Assembly: GCA_022561095.1 (NCBI GenBank)
Contig: JADFRV010000033.1
Span: forward strand, 1 to 16,809
DNA from: Chloroflexota bacterium
GTDB lineage: Bacteria > Chloroflexota > Dehalococcoidia > SM23-28-2 > RBG-16-64-32
Direction of reading: 5' to 3'
Length of the DNA: 16,809 nucleotides
The position numbers and the translations under genes are program-made. The notes beneath the pieces are model-generated. The model was not told where the DNA came from and ran no database searches. It saw only the letters and a program-made list of their open reading frames with translations. Of this stretch, positions 6,974-13,992 are shown piece by piece (position 1 is the first letter of the stretch; each line of letters opens with the position of its first letter).

Positions 6974-7939
6974 CTAGCCCTCTGGCGCGGTCTGACTAGA
7001 GGCCGGCGCCTCGGCTGGAGGCTGAGGGGGCACCGCTGAGGCGCGCTGTGGAGGAGGCTCCGCCACCTCCATGCGATTGTCGAGGGAGCGGACGCCTGGG
7101 ACCGCCTCCGCCACTCTCATAATGTTAGTGGTTGGCGCCGTGCTGGTGAGGAAGCCGCCCAACGTCACCTCACCAAGGGCCGCCCGCACGTAGATCCGCT
7201 CGTGACGGAAGAGGCCGGCGGCGCCAAGGGCTTGGCCTATCTCGATCTCCAACTGCCGGTCGTTGATGACGGCGCCGCGGACGGCTGCGACGCCGGTCAC
7301 GGAGGACGCAGCCTCATAGACATGTTCTTCGGCCTGGGGCGTGCGGACGTTGCCCGATATGTAGGCTGTTCCGTCCACCACCTCAAGGCTCAGGCTGTAT
7401 CGGTCGTCCGCGGTCAGGTAGGGGTGGGCGGCGATGGCATTACGTACCGCCTGAAGGAGATCGGAGTCACGGCGGTATATGGGCAGGGTGTCCGCCTGCG
7501 CCGCCAGCCGGATGATCCCGCCCTCAAGAGCGATGTCCTGGACCGGGACGACGCGCTGGCCGGAGGCGAACAGGCCACGGCTCAGCATCAGGTAGCTGGC
7601 GCGGCGGGAAGTCCGCTCTACCAGCGCTCCGGCGAGCTTAACGTCGGCGACGGAAAGCGGTGTCTTGGCTGAAAGAGGCTTCGGCGGCACGGCTAGCGGG
7701 GGTATCTCCCGACGGAACGCCTCGTAGCTGGTGCAGTCCAGGGCGAGGGCGTCATCATCCCAATCGCTGGCGATGGAGAAGGGGAGCTTCACTTCGCTGG
7801 GGCGGAAGATGCCGCGGGAGATCACAAGGTTGAGGACCAGCCAGTCGTCGTCGACCTCGAAGGACGCCAAGCGCCCCTGCCAGCGGTCACGGAACCGGAC
7901 AGGGCCACCGAGGCGCAGGGCGGAACGCGTACTCTGCAT
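6974..7939 (-). CDS. PRC-barrel-like and double BON domain protein
   Basis: This 321-aa protein begins at the ATG at 7939. An in-frame GTG at 8035 would add 32 residues translated from an AT-rich promoter-like stretch and is less likely. The N-terminal ~75 residues resemble a PRC-barrel strand pattern (RFRDRWQGRLASFEVDDDWLVLNLVISRG), and a second copy-like stretch lies near 128-150. Two BON modules follow: about 160-228 (LLQAVRNAIAAHPYL to LEVVDGTAYISGNV and VTGVAAVRGAVIND) and about 229-292 (IGQALGAAGLF to LGEVTLGGFLTS and VPGVRSLDNRMEV). A Pro/Ala-rich tail ends the protein. BON domains bind membranes or phospholipids and occur in envelope-stress proteins. No signal peptide is visible from this start, so its location is uncertain. 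It is divergent from the binding-protein gene at 8100. Confidence 0.7.
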   Translation of the reverse strand: MQSTRSALRLGGPVRFRDRWQGRLASFEVDDDWLVLNLVISRGIFRPSEVKLPFSIASDWDDDALALDCTSYEAFRREIPPLAVPPKPLSAKTPLSVADVKLAGALVERTSRRASYLMLSRGLFASGQRVVPVQDIALEGGIIRLAAQADTLPIYRRDSDLLQAVRNAIAAHPYLTADDRYSLSLEVVDGTAYISGNVRTPQAEEHVYEAASSVTGVAAVRGAVINDRQLEIEIGQALGAAGLFRHERIYVRAALGEVTLGGFLTSTAPTTNIMRVAEAVPGVRSLDNRMEVAEPPPQRASAVPPQPPAEAPASSQTAPEG

Positions 7940-8019
7940 ACTCCCGCTGGTTAGAGTAGGGTAGAGCAACGCTAGGAGCAAATCAGCGATAATCGATAAA
8001 TTTATTGTCCGTATTTCAC

Positions 8020-8048
8020 TTGACGATGAGACCACGACTGGTTACGCT
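8020..8048 (+). promoter_or_regulatory. Candidate promoter of the amino-acid binding protein gene
   Basis: TTGACG (8020-8025), a 17-bp spacer and TACGCT (8043-8048) precede a strong AAAGGAGG site and the ATG at 8100. Just upstream lies an AT-rich island with the palindrome ATAAATTTAT (7996-8005). It sits in the shared divergent region and may serve the BON gene or bind a regulator. Confidence 0.4.
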
Positions 8049-8099
8049 ATCGGACAGATTTGCACAAGGAAAACTTTCCATAGCGAAAGGAGGCAGGTC

Positions 8100-9434
8100 A
8101 TGCCTCAGTGGTTGACCCGTCACAAGTGGTTACTGATAGTAGGAGCCGTGGCCATAGGCTTATTGATCTTCGCGGCCTGCGGCGACGATGACGATGATGA
8201 AGATGGCGTGACGCCGGTGGACGGTGAGCCGACGGCGGAAATAGTGCAGCCAACCCTGCCGCTGAAGATCGGCCACCTCAACTCATTCACGGGCGACCTT
8301 GGGGACTTCGGACCGGCACACGACGACGCGGCGAAGCTGGCGATCGCCGAGATCAACGCCGCCGGCGGGGTAGGCGGCCAGCCCGTCGAGTTTGTCAACG
8401 CCGATACCGCCACTGATCCTTCGCAGGGCGCGACGGAGGCTACCCGCCTCATCGAGGTCGAGGGCGTGGACTTCATCCTGGGAGCGCTGTCCAGCGGTGT
8501 CACGCTGCAGATCGCGGAGTCAGTGACTGGACCGAACAACGTGTTGCACATTTCGGGGGCGTCGACCTCCCCGGCGCTGAGCGCGGCCGACGAAAACGAC
8601 TTCCTGTTCCGAACCACAATCTCCGACGCCGCGCAGGGCGTGGTCCTGGCGCAGCTCGCCACGGAGATTGGCCTGACCAGCGTGTGCAACATGTTCATCA
8701 ACAACGCCTACGGCCAGGGGCTATCTGAGGCGTTCACGGAGACTTTCGAGGCTGCGGGCGGCACCGTAACGGAGGCTGTGCCGCATGAGTCGGAGCAGGC
8801 CACTTACGCCTCCGAACTGGGCACGTGCACCGGCGAAGGCCCGGATGCCCTAGCCGCTATCGCCTACCCGGAGAGCGCCGGCGTGTTCCTGAGGGAGGCG
8901 GTGGAAGCAGGAGATGTGGACACGTTCCTGTTCGTGGACGGCACCAAGTCTACGGCCATGCTGGACGACCTGGGCTGGGACCTGTTTGACGGCACGCGGG
9001 GCACAGCGCCCGGCGCCCTGGACCTGCCCACGGGCGAGACGTTTGAGGAACGTTACATGGCCGAGTACGGCGAAGTGCCGCCGCTACCGTTCATTCGGGA
9101 GACATACGACGCGGTGTACCTGATGGCCCTGGCGGCGGAGAAGTCGCTCACGGATGACATCGACATCCGTGAGGCCCTCAGAGCGATATCCAATCCGCCG
9201 GGCGAGACGGTCAGCCCAGGCACGGAGGGCTTTACGACTGCCCTGGCTGCCATCGCCGCGGGCGACGACATCAACTATGAGGGCGCCGCCGGCCCGGTGG
9301 ACATGGACGAGAACGGCGACGTACTCATCGGCGCCATCGAGACGTTTACCACGGACGCCGCCAACGAGACTTTCGTGGTCGACGATGTGTTCAGGGTTGA
9401 CCTGAGCACCGGCGAGGTGACTAAGATCGAATAG
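8100..9434 (+). CDS. livK: Branched-chain amino-acid ABC transporter, lipoprotein substrate-binding protein
   Basis: This 444-aa protein is type I periplasmic-binding (LivJ/LivK, Peripla_BP_6) in pattern. The N-terminus is a lipoprotein signal: RHK, a hydrophobic run, then FAAC with lipidated Cys27. An acidic linker GDDDDDEDG follows. The mature domain shows LKIGHLNSFTGDLGDFGP, DDAAKLAIAEINAAGGVGGQPVEFV, DPSQGATEATRLI, VDFILGALSSGVTLQIAESV, TISDAAQGVVLAQLA, NNAYGQGLSEAFTETFEAAGG and FIRETYDAVYLMALA, in the family order. The protein would capture ligand outside the membrane and deliver it to LivHM. The true ligand may be another amino acid, an amide or an organic acid. The gene starts behind AAAGGAGGCAGGTC, and its 3' end converges on livM across a strong hairpin. 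Confidence 0.93.
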   Translation: MPQWLTRHKWLLIVGAVAIGLLIFAACGDDDDDEDGVTPVDGEPTAEIVQPTLPLKIGHLNSFTGDLGDFGPAHDDAAKLAIAEINAAGGVGGQPVEFVNADTATDPSQGATEATRLIEVEGVDFILGALSSGVTLQIAESVTGPNNVLHISGASTSPALSAADENDFLFRTTISDAAQGVVLAQLATEIGLTSVCNMFINNAYGQGLSEAFTETFEAAGGTVTEAVPHESEQATYASELGTCTGEGPDALAAIAYPESAGVFLREAVEAGDVDTFLFVDGTKSTAMLDDLGWDLFDGTRGTAPGALDLPTGETFEERYMAEYGEVPPLPFIRETYDAVYLMALAAEKSLTDDIDIREALRAISNPPGETVSPGTEGFTTALAAIAAGDDINYEGAAGPVDMDENGDVLIGAIETFTTDAANETFVVDDVFRVDLSTGEVTKIE

Positions 9435-9479
9435 CGGAAGAGCAGGCGACAGCGCTAAACAAGCGGGAAGCTAGTAAGA

Positions 9480-9514
9480 TTAGGGGCCTCGTCATGAGGC
9501 CCCTAAACTGTTTT
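9480..9514 (+). terminator. Intrinsic-type terminator between livK and livM
   Basis: A perfect 11-bp stem is formed by TTAGGGGCCTC (9480-9490) and GAGGCCCCTAA (9496-9506) around loop GTCAT. ACTGTTTT follows on the plus strand. It lies 46 nt after the livK stop and 12 nt before the livM stop. The stem is symmetric, so it may stop minus transcripts too, but the T-run is on the plus side. Confidence 0.85.
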
Positions 9515-9525
9515 CCGGCGGCCGT

Positions 9526-10737
9526 CTAGTCGGAGGGCGACTCGGCTGGCTCAGCCTCTGCCGGCCCCGAGCGTCGGAGGCGCCTGGTATGGCGCTCCAC
9601 CCAGATTGAGACCCGCCGCTCCTCAGGGAGGAGGCCCCGCGGCCTCAGGAGCAGGACGATGACGATAAGGGTGCCCAGCAGGAAGTCTCGGATGAAGAAG
9701 ATACGGCTGCTGAGCACGGTGGGGATATCATAGCCCTGGATCTGCAGGGTGATGGTCCACAGGCCCCAGACCATGTAGGCGCCCAGGATCGCCCCCTTGT
9801 TGTTGCCGCTGCCGCCCACAATCAGCATCGCCCAGAAGATGAAGGTGCCGAAGAAGTGGGTGAAGTTGTCAGGGGAGATAGAGCTGTTGGCGAAGGCGTA
9901 CATAGCGCCGCCCACGCCCATGATCATCGCCCCCAGCACGAACCCCTGGGACTTGAAGGCGAAGACGTTCTTGCCGCTGGCGGCGGTGGTCAGTTCATCC
10001 TCGCGGAGGGCACGGAGGACGCGACCCCAGGGCGAGCGGATCCCCCGCTCCACAGCGATGTAGACGATGATGAGGACGATCACGACGATGCCTAAGATAA
10101 TGAACTTGTACTCATCGGGGTTGTCGCCGAGCCGTCCCCAAGGGGTGGGGATCTCCAGCCCACCCAGGGGACGCGGAATGCCGGGCAAACCGCGGGAACC
10201 GTTGACCAGGCCCCGCTCCTCGATGGTGACCCGCCGCAATAGCTCCGCTATTCCGATGGTGGCGATGGCGAAGTAGTCCTGACGGAGGCGCAGGGCGGGG
10301 ATTGAGAGGAGGAAGGCGAGAATGCCGCAGGCCACTGCGGCACCAGCGGCTCCGATCAAGAAGGGCAGCCACTGGTCGCTATCCAGGTACGGGATGAAGT
10401 CCAGCTTATCGCCGAAACCGCCCACGTACTGGACGAACTCACCGCTGGCGGGGGGTTTCGTGATTATAGCGGCGGTGTTAGCGCCCACAAGGAAGAAGGC
10501 CATTACGCCGAAGTTGAAGATGCCGGTGTAGCCCCATTGGACGTTCAGGCCCAGGGAGAAGATGCTGAAGATCGCCACGAAGGTAGCGAAGAAGGCTAAG
10601 AATCTAACGGTGCTATCGACATTCCAGCCGGAGCGTTCAAGAGGCATAAAGATGAGCGCAGTGGTAATGGCCAGGAAGGCGAGAGGGGTGATGAGCCGCC
10701 CCCATTTCAATCGCCCGCGAAGTCCTACGGAACTCAT
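9526..10737 (-). CDS. livM: Branched-chain amino-acid ABC transporter permease LivM
   Basis: This is a 403-aa inner-membrane permease with about ten hydrophobic segments. Family marks are LNVQWGYTGIFNFGVMAFFLVGA near the N-terminus, LRLRQDYFAIATIGIAELLR in the middle, and the cytoplasmic coupling loop SPWGRVLRALREDELTTAASGKN, which contacts the ATPases. FKSQGFVLGAMIMGVGGAMYAF and LIVGGSGNNKGAILGAYMVWGL follow. The inserted loop after helix 3 (TKPPASGEFVQYVGGFGDKLDF) and the charged C-terminal tail (RRLRRSGPAEAEPAESPSD) extend it beyond the usual ~300-350 aa. The ATG overlaps the livH stop as TGATG, so translation is coupled. It is the last gene of the livGFHM unit. Confidence 0.95.
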   Translation of the reverse strand: MSSVGLRGRLKWGRLITPLAFLAITTALIFMPLERSGWNVDSTVRFLAFFATFVAIFSIFSLGLNVQWGYTGIFNFGVMAFFLVGANTAAIITKPPASGEFVQYVGGFGDKLDFIPYLDSDQWLPFLIGAAGAAVACGILAFLLSIPALRLRQDYFAIATIGIAELLRRVTIEERGLVNGSRGLPGIPRPLGGLEIPTPWGRLGDNPDEYKFIILGIVVIVLIIVYIAVERGIRSPWGRVLRALREDELTTAASGKNVFAFKSQGFVLGAMIMGVGGAMYAFANSSISPDNFTHFFGTFIFWAMLIVGGSGNNKGAILGAYMVWGLWTITLQIQGYDIPTVLSSRIFFIRDFLLGTLIVIVLLLRPRGLLPEERRVSIWVERHTRRLRRSGPAEAEPAESPSD

Positions 10738-11852
10738 CAGGTCTTCGCTCCAAAGAGGCCGCGGGGCCGCAGCAGCAGGACCAGGATGAGGATGATGAAG
10801 GCGACGGAGAACTTATAGCCAGACGATAGGCCGATGTCCGGGCCGACGGCGGCAAAGACTTCTTGACTAATGCCCACGATCATGGCCCCCACGAAGGCGC
10901 CCTGGGGACTGCCGATGCCGCCGAGGATGGTGGCGGCGAACAGGGGCACGAGAAGCACAAATCCCAGTTCCGGCTTGAGCTGGGCCTGAAGCGCCAGGAG
11001 GACGCCGGCCACCGCCACCAGACCGCCCCCAATGATCCACGTCCAGACGACGATCTGGTCTGTGTTAATGCCGGAGGCCTGGGCAAGATCGGAGTTATCT
11101 GACATGGCGCGCATCGCCTTGCCCAGCTTGGTGCGGAAGAGGAGCAGATAGACCAGACCGGCCACAACTATGGCGGCGAAGAAGATGAAGATCTGATCGG
11201 TGACGATACGGACGTCAAATGGGAGGTCAGTGGTGGGCCGGATGCCGGGGGCGTAGAAGCGGGGAGAGGAAGCCCAGAAGATCAGCATGAGGCTGCGCAT
11301 GGCGATGGCGATGCCCAGGGATGCGATGGCGAAAGTGACGATGCCGCTGCCGCGGCGCCGTAGAGGACGGTAGACGAGGCGATCCAGGGTGACAAAGATC
11401 AGCGCCATCGCCGCGGCAGCCAGCGGCAGAGCCAACAGCAGGCCGTAGCCGAAGGAGAAGTCGCCTTCGCCCGGCCAGGGGATGCGGTCGGTGGCGCCCG
11501 GCAGATCGCTCAGGCTCCAGGGCAACGGCTGGGTGTCCGTTCTCTCGCCGACTACGGTGCCGGTGAGTGCAAAGAAGGCGATGTAGGCGGCGAGCATCAT
11601 GGAGTCGCCGTGGGCGAAATGGGCGAACTTCAGGATGCCGTAGATGAGGGTGAGGCCGATGGCGCCGAGGGCGAGGACGCTGCCGGTGACCACGCCCACG
11701 GCGAAGGCGTCGGTCTGCGTGAGGATGGCCCAGGTACCGAAGACGAGGAAAAAGAGCCACATGGCGGCCAGAATCAGCTGGTCGCCGACGCCGCGAAAGC
11801 GGCCGAGGGTCGTCGCTATGATGTCCGTGAGACGGCCCGCGAGGACAGACAT
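10737..11852 (-). CDS. livH: Branched-chain amino-acid ABC transporter permease LivH
   Basis: This 371-aa inner-membrane permease pairs with LivM. Characteristic segments are LALGAIGLTLIYGILKFAHFAHGDSMMLAAYIAF (shown in the family as the N-terminal signature), the YRPLRRRGSGIVTFAIASLGIAI stretch, the coupling loop RTKLGKAMRAMSDNSDLAQASGI, and the late LVPLFAATILGGIGSPQGAFVGAMIVG and LLLRPRGLFG end. About eight or more helices are visible. A longer than usual external loop, TGTVVGERTDTQPLPWSLSDLPGATDRI, follows the second helix. The ATG lies 5 nt after the livF stop with TGAGG upstream, and its TGA overlaps the livM start. Confidence 0.95.
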   Translation of the reverse strand: MSVLAGRLTDIIATTLGRFRGVGDQLILAAMWLFFLVFGTWAILTQTDAFAVGVVTGSVLALGAIGLTLIYGILKFAHFAHGDSMMLAAYIAFFALTGTVVGERTDTQPLPWSLSDLPGATDRIPWPGEGDFSFGYGLLLALPLAAAAMALIFVTLDRLVYRPLRRRGSGIVTFAIASLGIAIAMRSLMLIFWASSPRFYAPGIRPTTDLPFDVRIVTDQIFIFFAAIVVAGLVYLLLFRTKLGKAMRAMSDNSDLAQASGINTDQIVVWTWIIGGGLVAVAGVLLALQAQLKPELGFVLLVPLFAATILGGIGSPQGAFVGAMIVGISQEVFAAVGPDIGLSSGYKFSVAFIILILVLLLRPRGLFGAKT

Positions 11853-11857
11853 AGGCC

Positions 11858-12565
11858 TCAGGCGCCCAAATAGAGCTTGCCCACTTCTTCGCTGTCCAGC
11901 ATCTCCTTCGCCTCCCCCTCGAACCGGTTCTCGCCCGTCGCCAGTACGTAGGCGCGGCTGGCGAAGCTCAGCGCCTCTTTGGCGTTCTGCTCCACCAGGA
12001 GGATAGCGGTGCCGCCCTGGTTGATCTCGCCGATCTTCTCGAAGATGGAGTCGACCATCTTGGGCGAGAGGCTGGCGGACGGCTCGTCCAGGAGGAGAAC
12101 CTTGGGGTCGAGCATGAGGGCGCGGGCGAGCGCGAGCATCTGTCGCTGGCCACCGGAGAGCCTGCCGGCGGGTTCACGGCGGCGGGGGGCGATGTCGGGA
12201 AACAGGTCGTAGACGCGCTCCAGGCGGTCGCGGAGACCGTCGCGGCGGACGTATGCGCCCATCTCAAGGTTCTCGTTAATGGTGAGGCTGGGGAAGACGT
12301 TTTCGGTCTGGGGCACGTAGGACATACCGCTCTGGACAATGCTGTCCGGGGCCATGTTTGTGACGTCTCGCTCAGCCAGATGGACGCTGCCACTGAGGAC
12401 GGAGACGAGCCCAAAGATCGCCTTCAGCAGCGTGGACTTGCCGGCGCCGTTGGGGCCGATGACGGCCACGATCTCTGCCTCGCTGACGGCTATGGAGACA
12501 CCGTGGAGGATCTCCACCTCACCGTAGCCGGCGACGACGTCCTGGACCCGGAGGACGTCCGTCAT
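11858..12565 (-). CDS. livF: Branched-chain amino-acid ABC transporter ATP-binding protein LivF
   Basis: This is a 235-aa cytoplasmic ATPase, complete and of normal length. Walker A GPNGAGKST is at 37-45, the Q-loop is VPQTENVFPSLTI, the signature LSGGQ at 136-140 and Walker B VLLLDEP at 156-162. The switch position reads VEQN (about 191-194) in place of the usual His, which is characteristic of LivF. Together with the ~235-aa size, this distinguishes it from LivG. It powers uptake through LivH/LivM. Its ATG overlaps the livG stop by ATGA, which implies translational coupling and balanced production of the two ATPases. Confidence 0.96.
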   Translation of the reverse strand: MTDVLRVQDVVAGYGEVEILHGVSIAVSEAEIVAVIGPNGAGKSTLLKAIFGLVSVLSGSVHLAERDVTNMAPDSIVQSGMSYVPQTENVFPSLTINENLEMGAYVRRDGLRDRLERVYDLFPDIAPRRREPAGRLSGGQRQMLALARALMLDPKVLLLDEPSASLSPKMVDSIFEKIGEINQGGTAILLVEQNAKEALSFASRAYVLATGENRFEGEAKEMLDSEEVGKLYLGA

Positions 12566-13353
12566 CGATACTGCCCTCCCAGGTATGCGTCGAGCACACG
12601 CTCGTCCTGCTTGATCTCCTCAGGGGAGCCTTCCGCGAGGAACTCCCCCTGGCTCATAACTATGACTGGATTGCAGAGCCGTGTGATCAGGTCCATGTCA
12701 TGCTCGATGACGAAGAAGGTGATTCCGAGCTCGCGGCAGAGGGTTTCGATGTTGTCCACAAGCTTGCGCATGAGGACGCGGTTGACGCCCGCCCCGGGTT
12801 CGTCCAAGAGGATCATCGCGGGGTCGGTCATGAGGGTACGGGCCAGCTCCAATAGCTTCTTCTGGCCGCCGGATAGGTTTGCGGCGTACTCATCGCGCAG
12901 GTGGACGAGATCAACGAACTCCAAAACTCCCAGCGCTTTCTCGTATATCCACCGCTCCTGGCGGGAGACACGGAAGCCGAACAGCAAGGGGTTCCATATC
13001 TGCTCGCCTACCTGGTTAGGGGGCACGAGCATGAGGTTCTCCAGCACCGTCATCGTCTTTAACTCACGAGGGATCTGGAAGGTACGCACGATACCGCGAT
13101 GGAATATGCGGTGCGGGGGCAGACCATCGATGCGCTCATCCTGGAACAGGATATGGCCGGAGGTGGGCTTGAGGAAACCGGTGATGAGATTGAACAGTGT
13201 TGTCTTGCCGGCGCCGTTGGGACCGATGAGGCCGGTGATGGTGCGGCCCTTCACGGACAAGCTGCAGCGGTTAACGGCGCGGACGCCATCGAAGGACTTG
13301 ACAACGTTTTCGACCTCAAGAATAGGAGCGGAGTCTTCCATATCTTCACTCAA
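12562..13353 (-). CDS. livG: Branched-chain amino-acid ABC transporter ATP-binding protein LivG
   Basis: This is a 263-aa cytoplasmic ATPase. Walker A GPNGAGKTT is at 44-52, the RTFQ Q-loop near 90-93, LSGGQ at 160-164, Walker B MILLDEP near 180-186, and the H-loop EHDM with His218. The C-terminal VMSQGEFLAEGSPEEIKQDERVLDAYLG matches the BCA_ABC_TP_C tail of LivG. The start is probably TTG at 13353, because GGGAAGGG lies about 6 nt upstream. An ATG four codons later (13341) is the alternative. It is the first gene of livG-livF-livH-livM. A possible -10 TATACT and an inverted repeat lie upstream. Confidence 0.95.
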   Translation of the reverse strand: MSEDMEDSAPILEVENVVKSFDGVRAVNRCSLSVKGRTITGLIGPNGAGKTTLFNLITGFLKPTSGHILFQDERIDGLPPHRIFHRGIVRTFQIPRELKTMTVLENLMLVPPNQVGEQIWNPLLFGFRVSRQERWIYEKALGVLEFVDLVHLRDEYAANLSGGQKKLLELARTLMTDPAMILLDEPGAGVNRVLMRKLVDNIETLCRELGITFFVIEHDMDLITRLCNPVIVMSQGEFLAEGSPEEIKQDERVLDAYLGGQYR

Positions 13354-13387
13354 AGGTGCCCTTCCCGGCCCTCAGCGAGGCGAACCC

Positions 13388-13438
13388 AGTATAGAGGACA
13401 ATGTATTGAGAGCGCCATCAGTTGACCTGGCTCAACTG
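13388..13438 (-). promoter_or_regulatory. Possible livG promoter with an activator-type inverted repeat
   Basis: On the minus strand TATACT (13388-13393) is a 5-of-6 match to a -10 box, about 35 nt before the livG start, but its -35 region (GGCGCT) is poor. Upstream of it, CAGTTGA-N6-TCAACTG (13419-13438) is a perfect 7-bp inverted repeat centred near -47. A poor -35 plus a dyad at this distance fits an activator-dependent promoter. This is inference from position and symmetry only. Confidence 0.4.
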
Positions 13439-13636
13439 CCGATGCGAGGTTCGGCTCGGCATGTCAACGGGGACGCTGGCGGCCAGGCGTAACCACCGCC
13501 GCTCACCGTAATACTCAACTCATCGCAGCATGAGTCCGCGTTCTCGCCGGCATACATCTCGCCCGGCAACCGACTGCGATAGAGCGGGTGCTGGCGGGGA
13601 CGCCTAGATAGAGCATTCCGCTAGCGAACGGTTGAC
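13439..13636. other. Intergenic DNA with a small dyad, no gene seen
   Basis: No credible coding frame or RNA gene is visible. The only structure I see is ACTCAT-N6-ATGAGT (13518-13535), a 6-bp dyad with the same N6 spacing as the repeat at 13419-13438 but a different sequence. There is also a repeated GATAGAGC word near 13576 and 13608. Function unknown. Confidence 0.35.
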
Positions 13637-13690
13637 AGATGCGAAGTGTCATTAGCAATGAGGCCGCCCGCGGGCGGCCATTTCGCATCT
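13637..13690. repeat. Nested palindrome downstream of tRNA-Arg
   Basis: The outer arms AGATGCGAAGTG (13637-13648) and CATTTCGCATCT (13679-13690) are a 12-bp inverted repeat with one G:T position. Inside lies a perfect 18-bp palindrome, GGCCGCCCGCGGGCGGCC (13662-13679). On the minus strand it begins 7 nt after the tRNA CCA. It could form the terminator or 3'-processing hairpin of the tRNA transcript, although there is no strong T-run. It could also be a tiny palindromic repeat element. Confidence 0.6.
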
Positions 13691-13696
13691 AAGAAC

Positions 13697-13773
13697 TGGC
13701 GCCCCCGGCAGGACTCGAACCCACAACCTCCTGGTCCGAAGCCAGGCGCTCTATCCAATTGAGCTACGAGGGC
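13697..13773 (-). tRNA. tRNA-Arg, anticodon UCG, CCA encoded
   Basis: A full cloverleaf is visible on the minus strand. Acceptor GCCCTCG pairs with CGGGGGC, followed by discriminator G and an encoded CCA. The D-arm is GCTC...GAGC, the anticodon stem is CCTGG/CCAGG with loop CTTCGGA, and the T-arm has loop TTCGAGT. The anticodon 5'-UCG-3' reads CGA. The gene is free-standing. A minus promoter lies at 13805-13834, a REP-like palindrome in its leader and a nested palindrome just past its 3' end. Confidence 0.96.
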
Positions 13774-13780
13774 GCTGCCG

Positions 13781-13801
13781 ACCTGCCTACCGGCAGGCAG
13801 G
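13781..13801. repeat. REP-like palindrome in the tRNA-Arg leader
   Basis: CCTGCCT (13782-13788) and AGGCAGG (13795-13801) flank ACCGGC, and CCTGCC-TACC-GGCAGG is an alternative fold. I recall this CCTGCC/GGCAGG-type palindrome as a dispersed element in several uncultured bacterial genomes; its copy number here cannot be seen. It lies 8-28 nt upstream of the mature tRNA 5' end, near the expected transcription start. Confidence 0.5.
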
Positions 13802-13804
13802 CTC

Positions 13805-13834
13805 AGTGTAGCACCGCGCCCGCGAGGGCGGCAA
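13805..13834 (-). promoter_or_regulatory. Promoter of tRNA-Arg
   Basis: On the minus strand TTGCCG (13829-13834), an 18-bp spacer and TACACT (13805-13810) lie upstream of the tRNA, giving a start near 13798. The -35 box is 24 bp from the left end of the mobile element, so the insertion left this promoter intact. Confidence 0.5.
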
Positions 13835-13857
13835 ACGCGAACGATGCCTCCTGCGTT

Positions 13858-13874
13858 GAGCCTTATTCATTATT
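13858..13874 (+). repeat. Left terminal inverted repeat of the element
   Basis: The 17-bp sequence GAGCCTTATTCATTATT is repeated exactly, in inverse orientation, at 16732-16748. Similarity stops abruptly at both edges. The preceding CGTT (13854-13857) is the left copy of the presumed target duplication. Confidence 0.8.
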
Positions 13875-13921
13875 CCATCCGAGCACTTCGCAGTCAGACC
13901 CCGACTGTTGTCCTGTCCTTG

Positions 13922-13970
13922 TTGACAAGAGAGAGTACTGTCTGTACACTGACTGACGGACAGCACTCTC
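13922..13970 (+). promoter_or_regulatory. Strong promoter with an overlapping operator-like inverted repeat
   Basis: TTGACA (13922-13927), a 17-bp spacer and TACACT (13945-13950) form a good sigma-70 promoter for the 158-aa gene. GAGAGTACTGTC (13931-13942) and GACAGCACTCTC (13959-13970) are inverted repeats with one mismatch. They flank the -10 box and the likely start site (about 13957). A factor bound there would block transcription. The arms could also form a hairpin, though the left arm lies upstream of the start. Confidence 0.65.
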
Positions 13971-13992
13971 CCACAGTAAATGGAGGGCTACA

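Noticed and set aside
7940..8035. 32-residue N-terminal extension of the BON protein from GTG at 8035
   Set aside because: It would be encoded by AT-rich divergent promoter DNA, and the domain pattern begins at the ATG at 7939.
13632..13660. TTGACA at 13632 as a plus-strand promoter
   Set aside because: No -10 lies at 16-18 bp and no gene follows on that strand.
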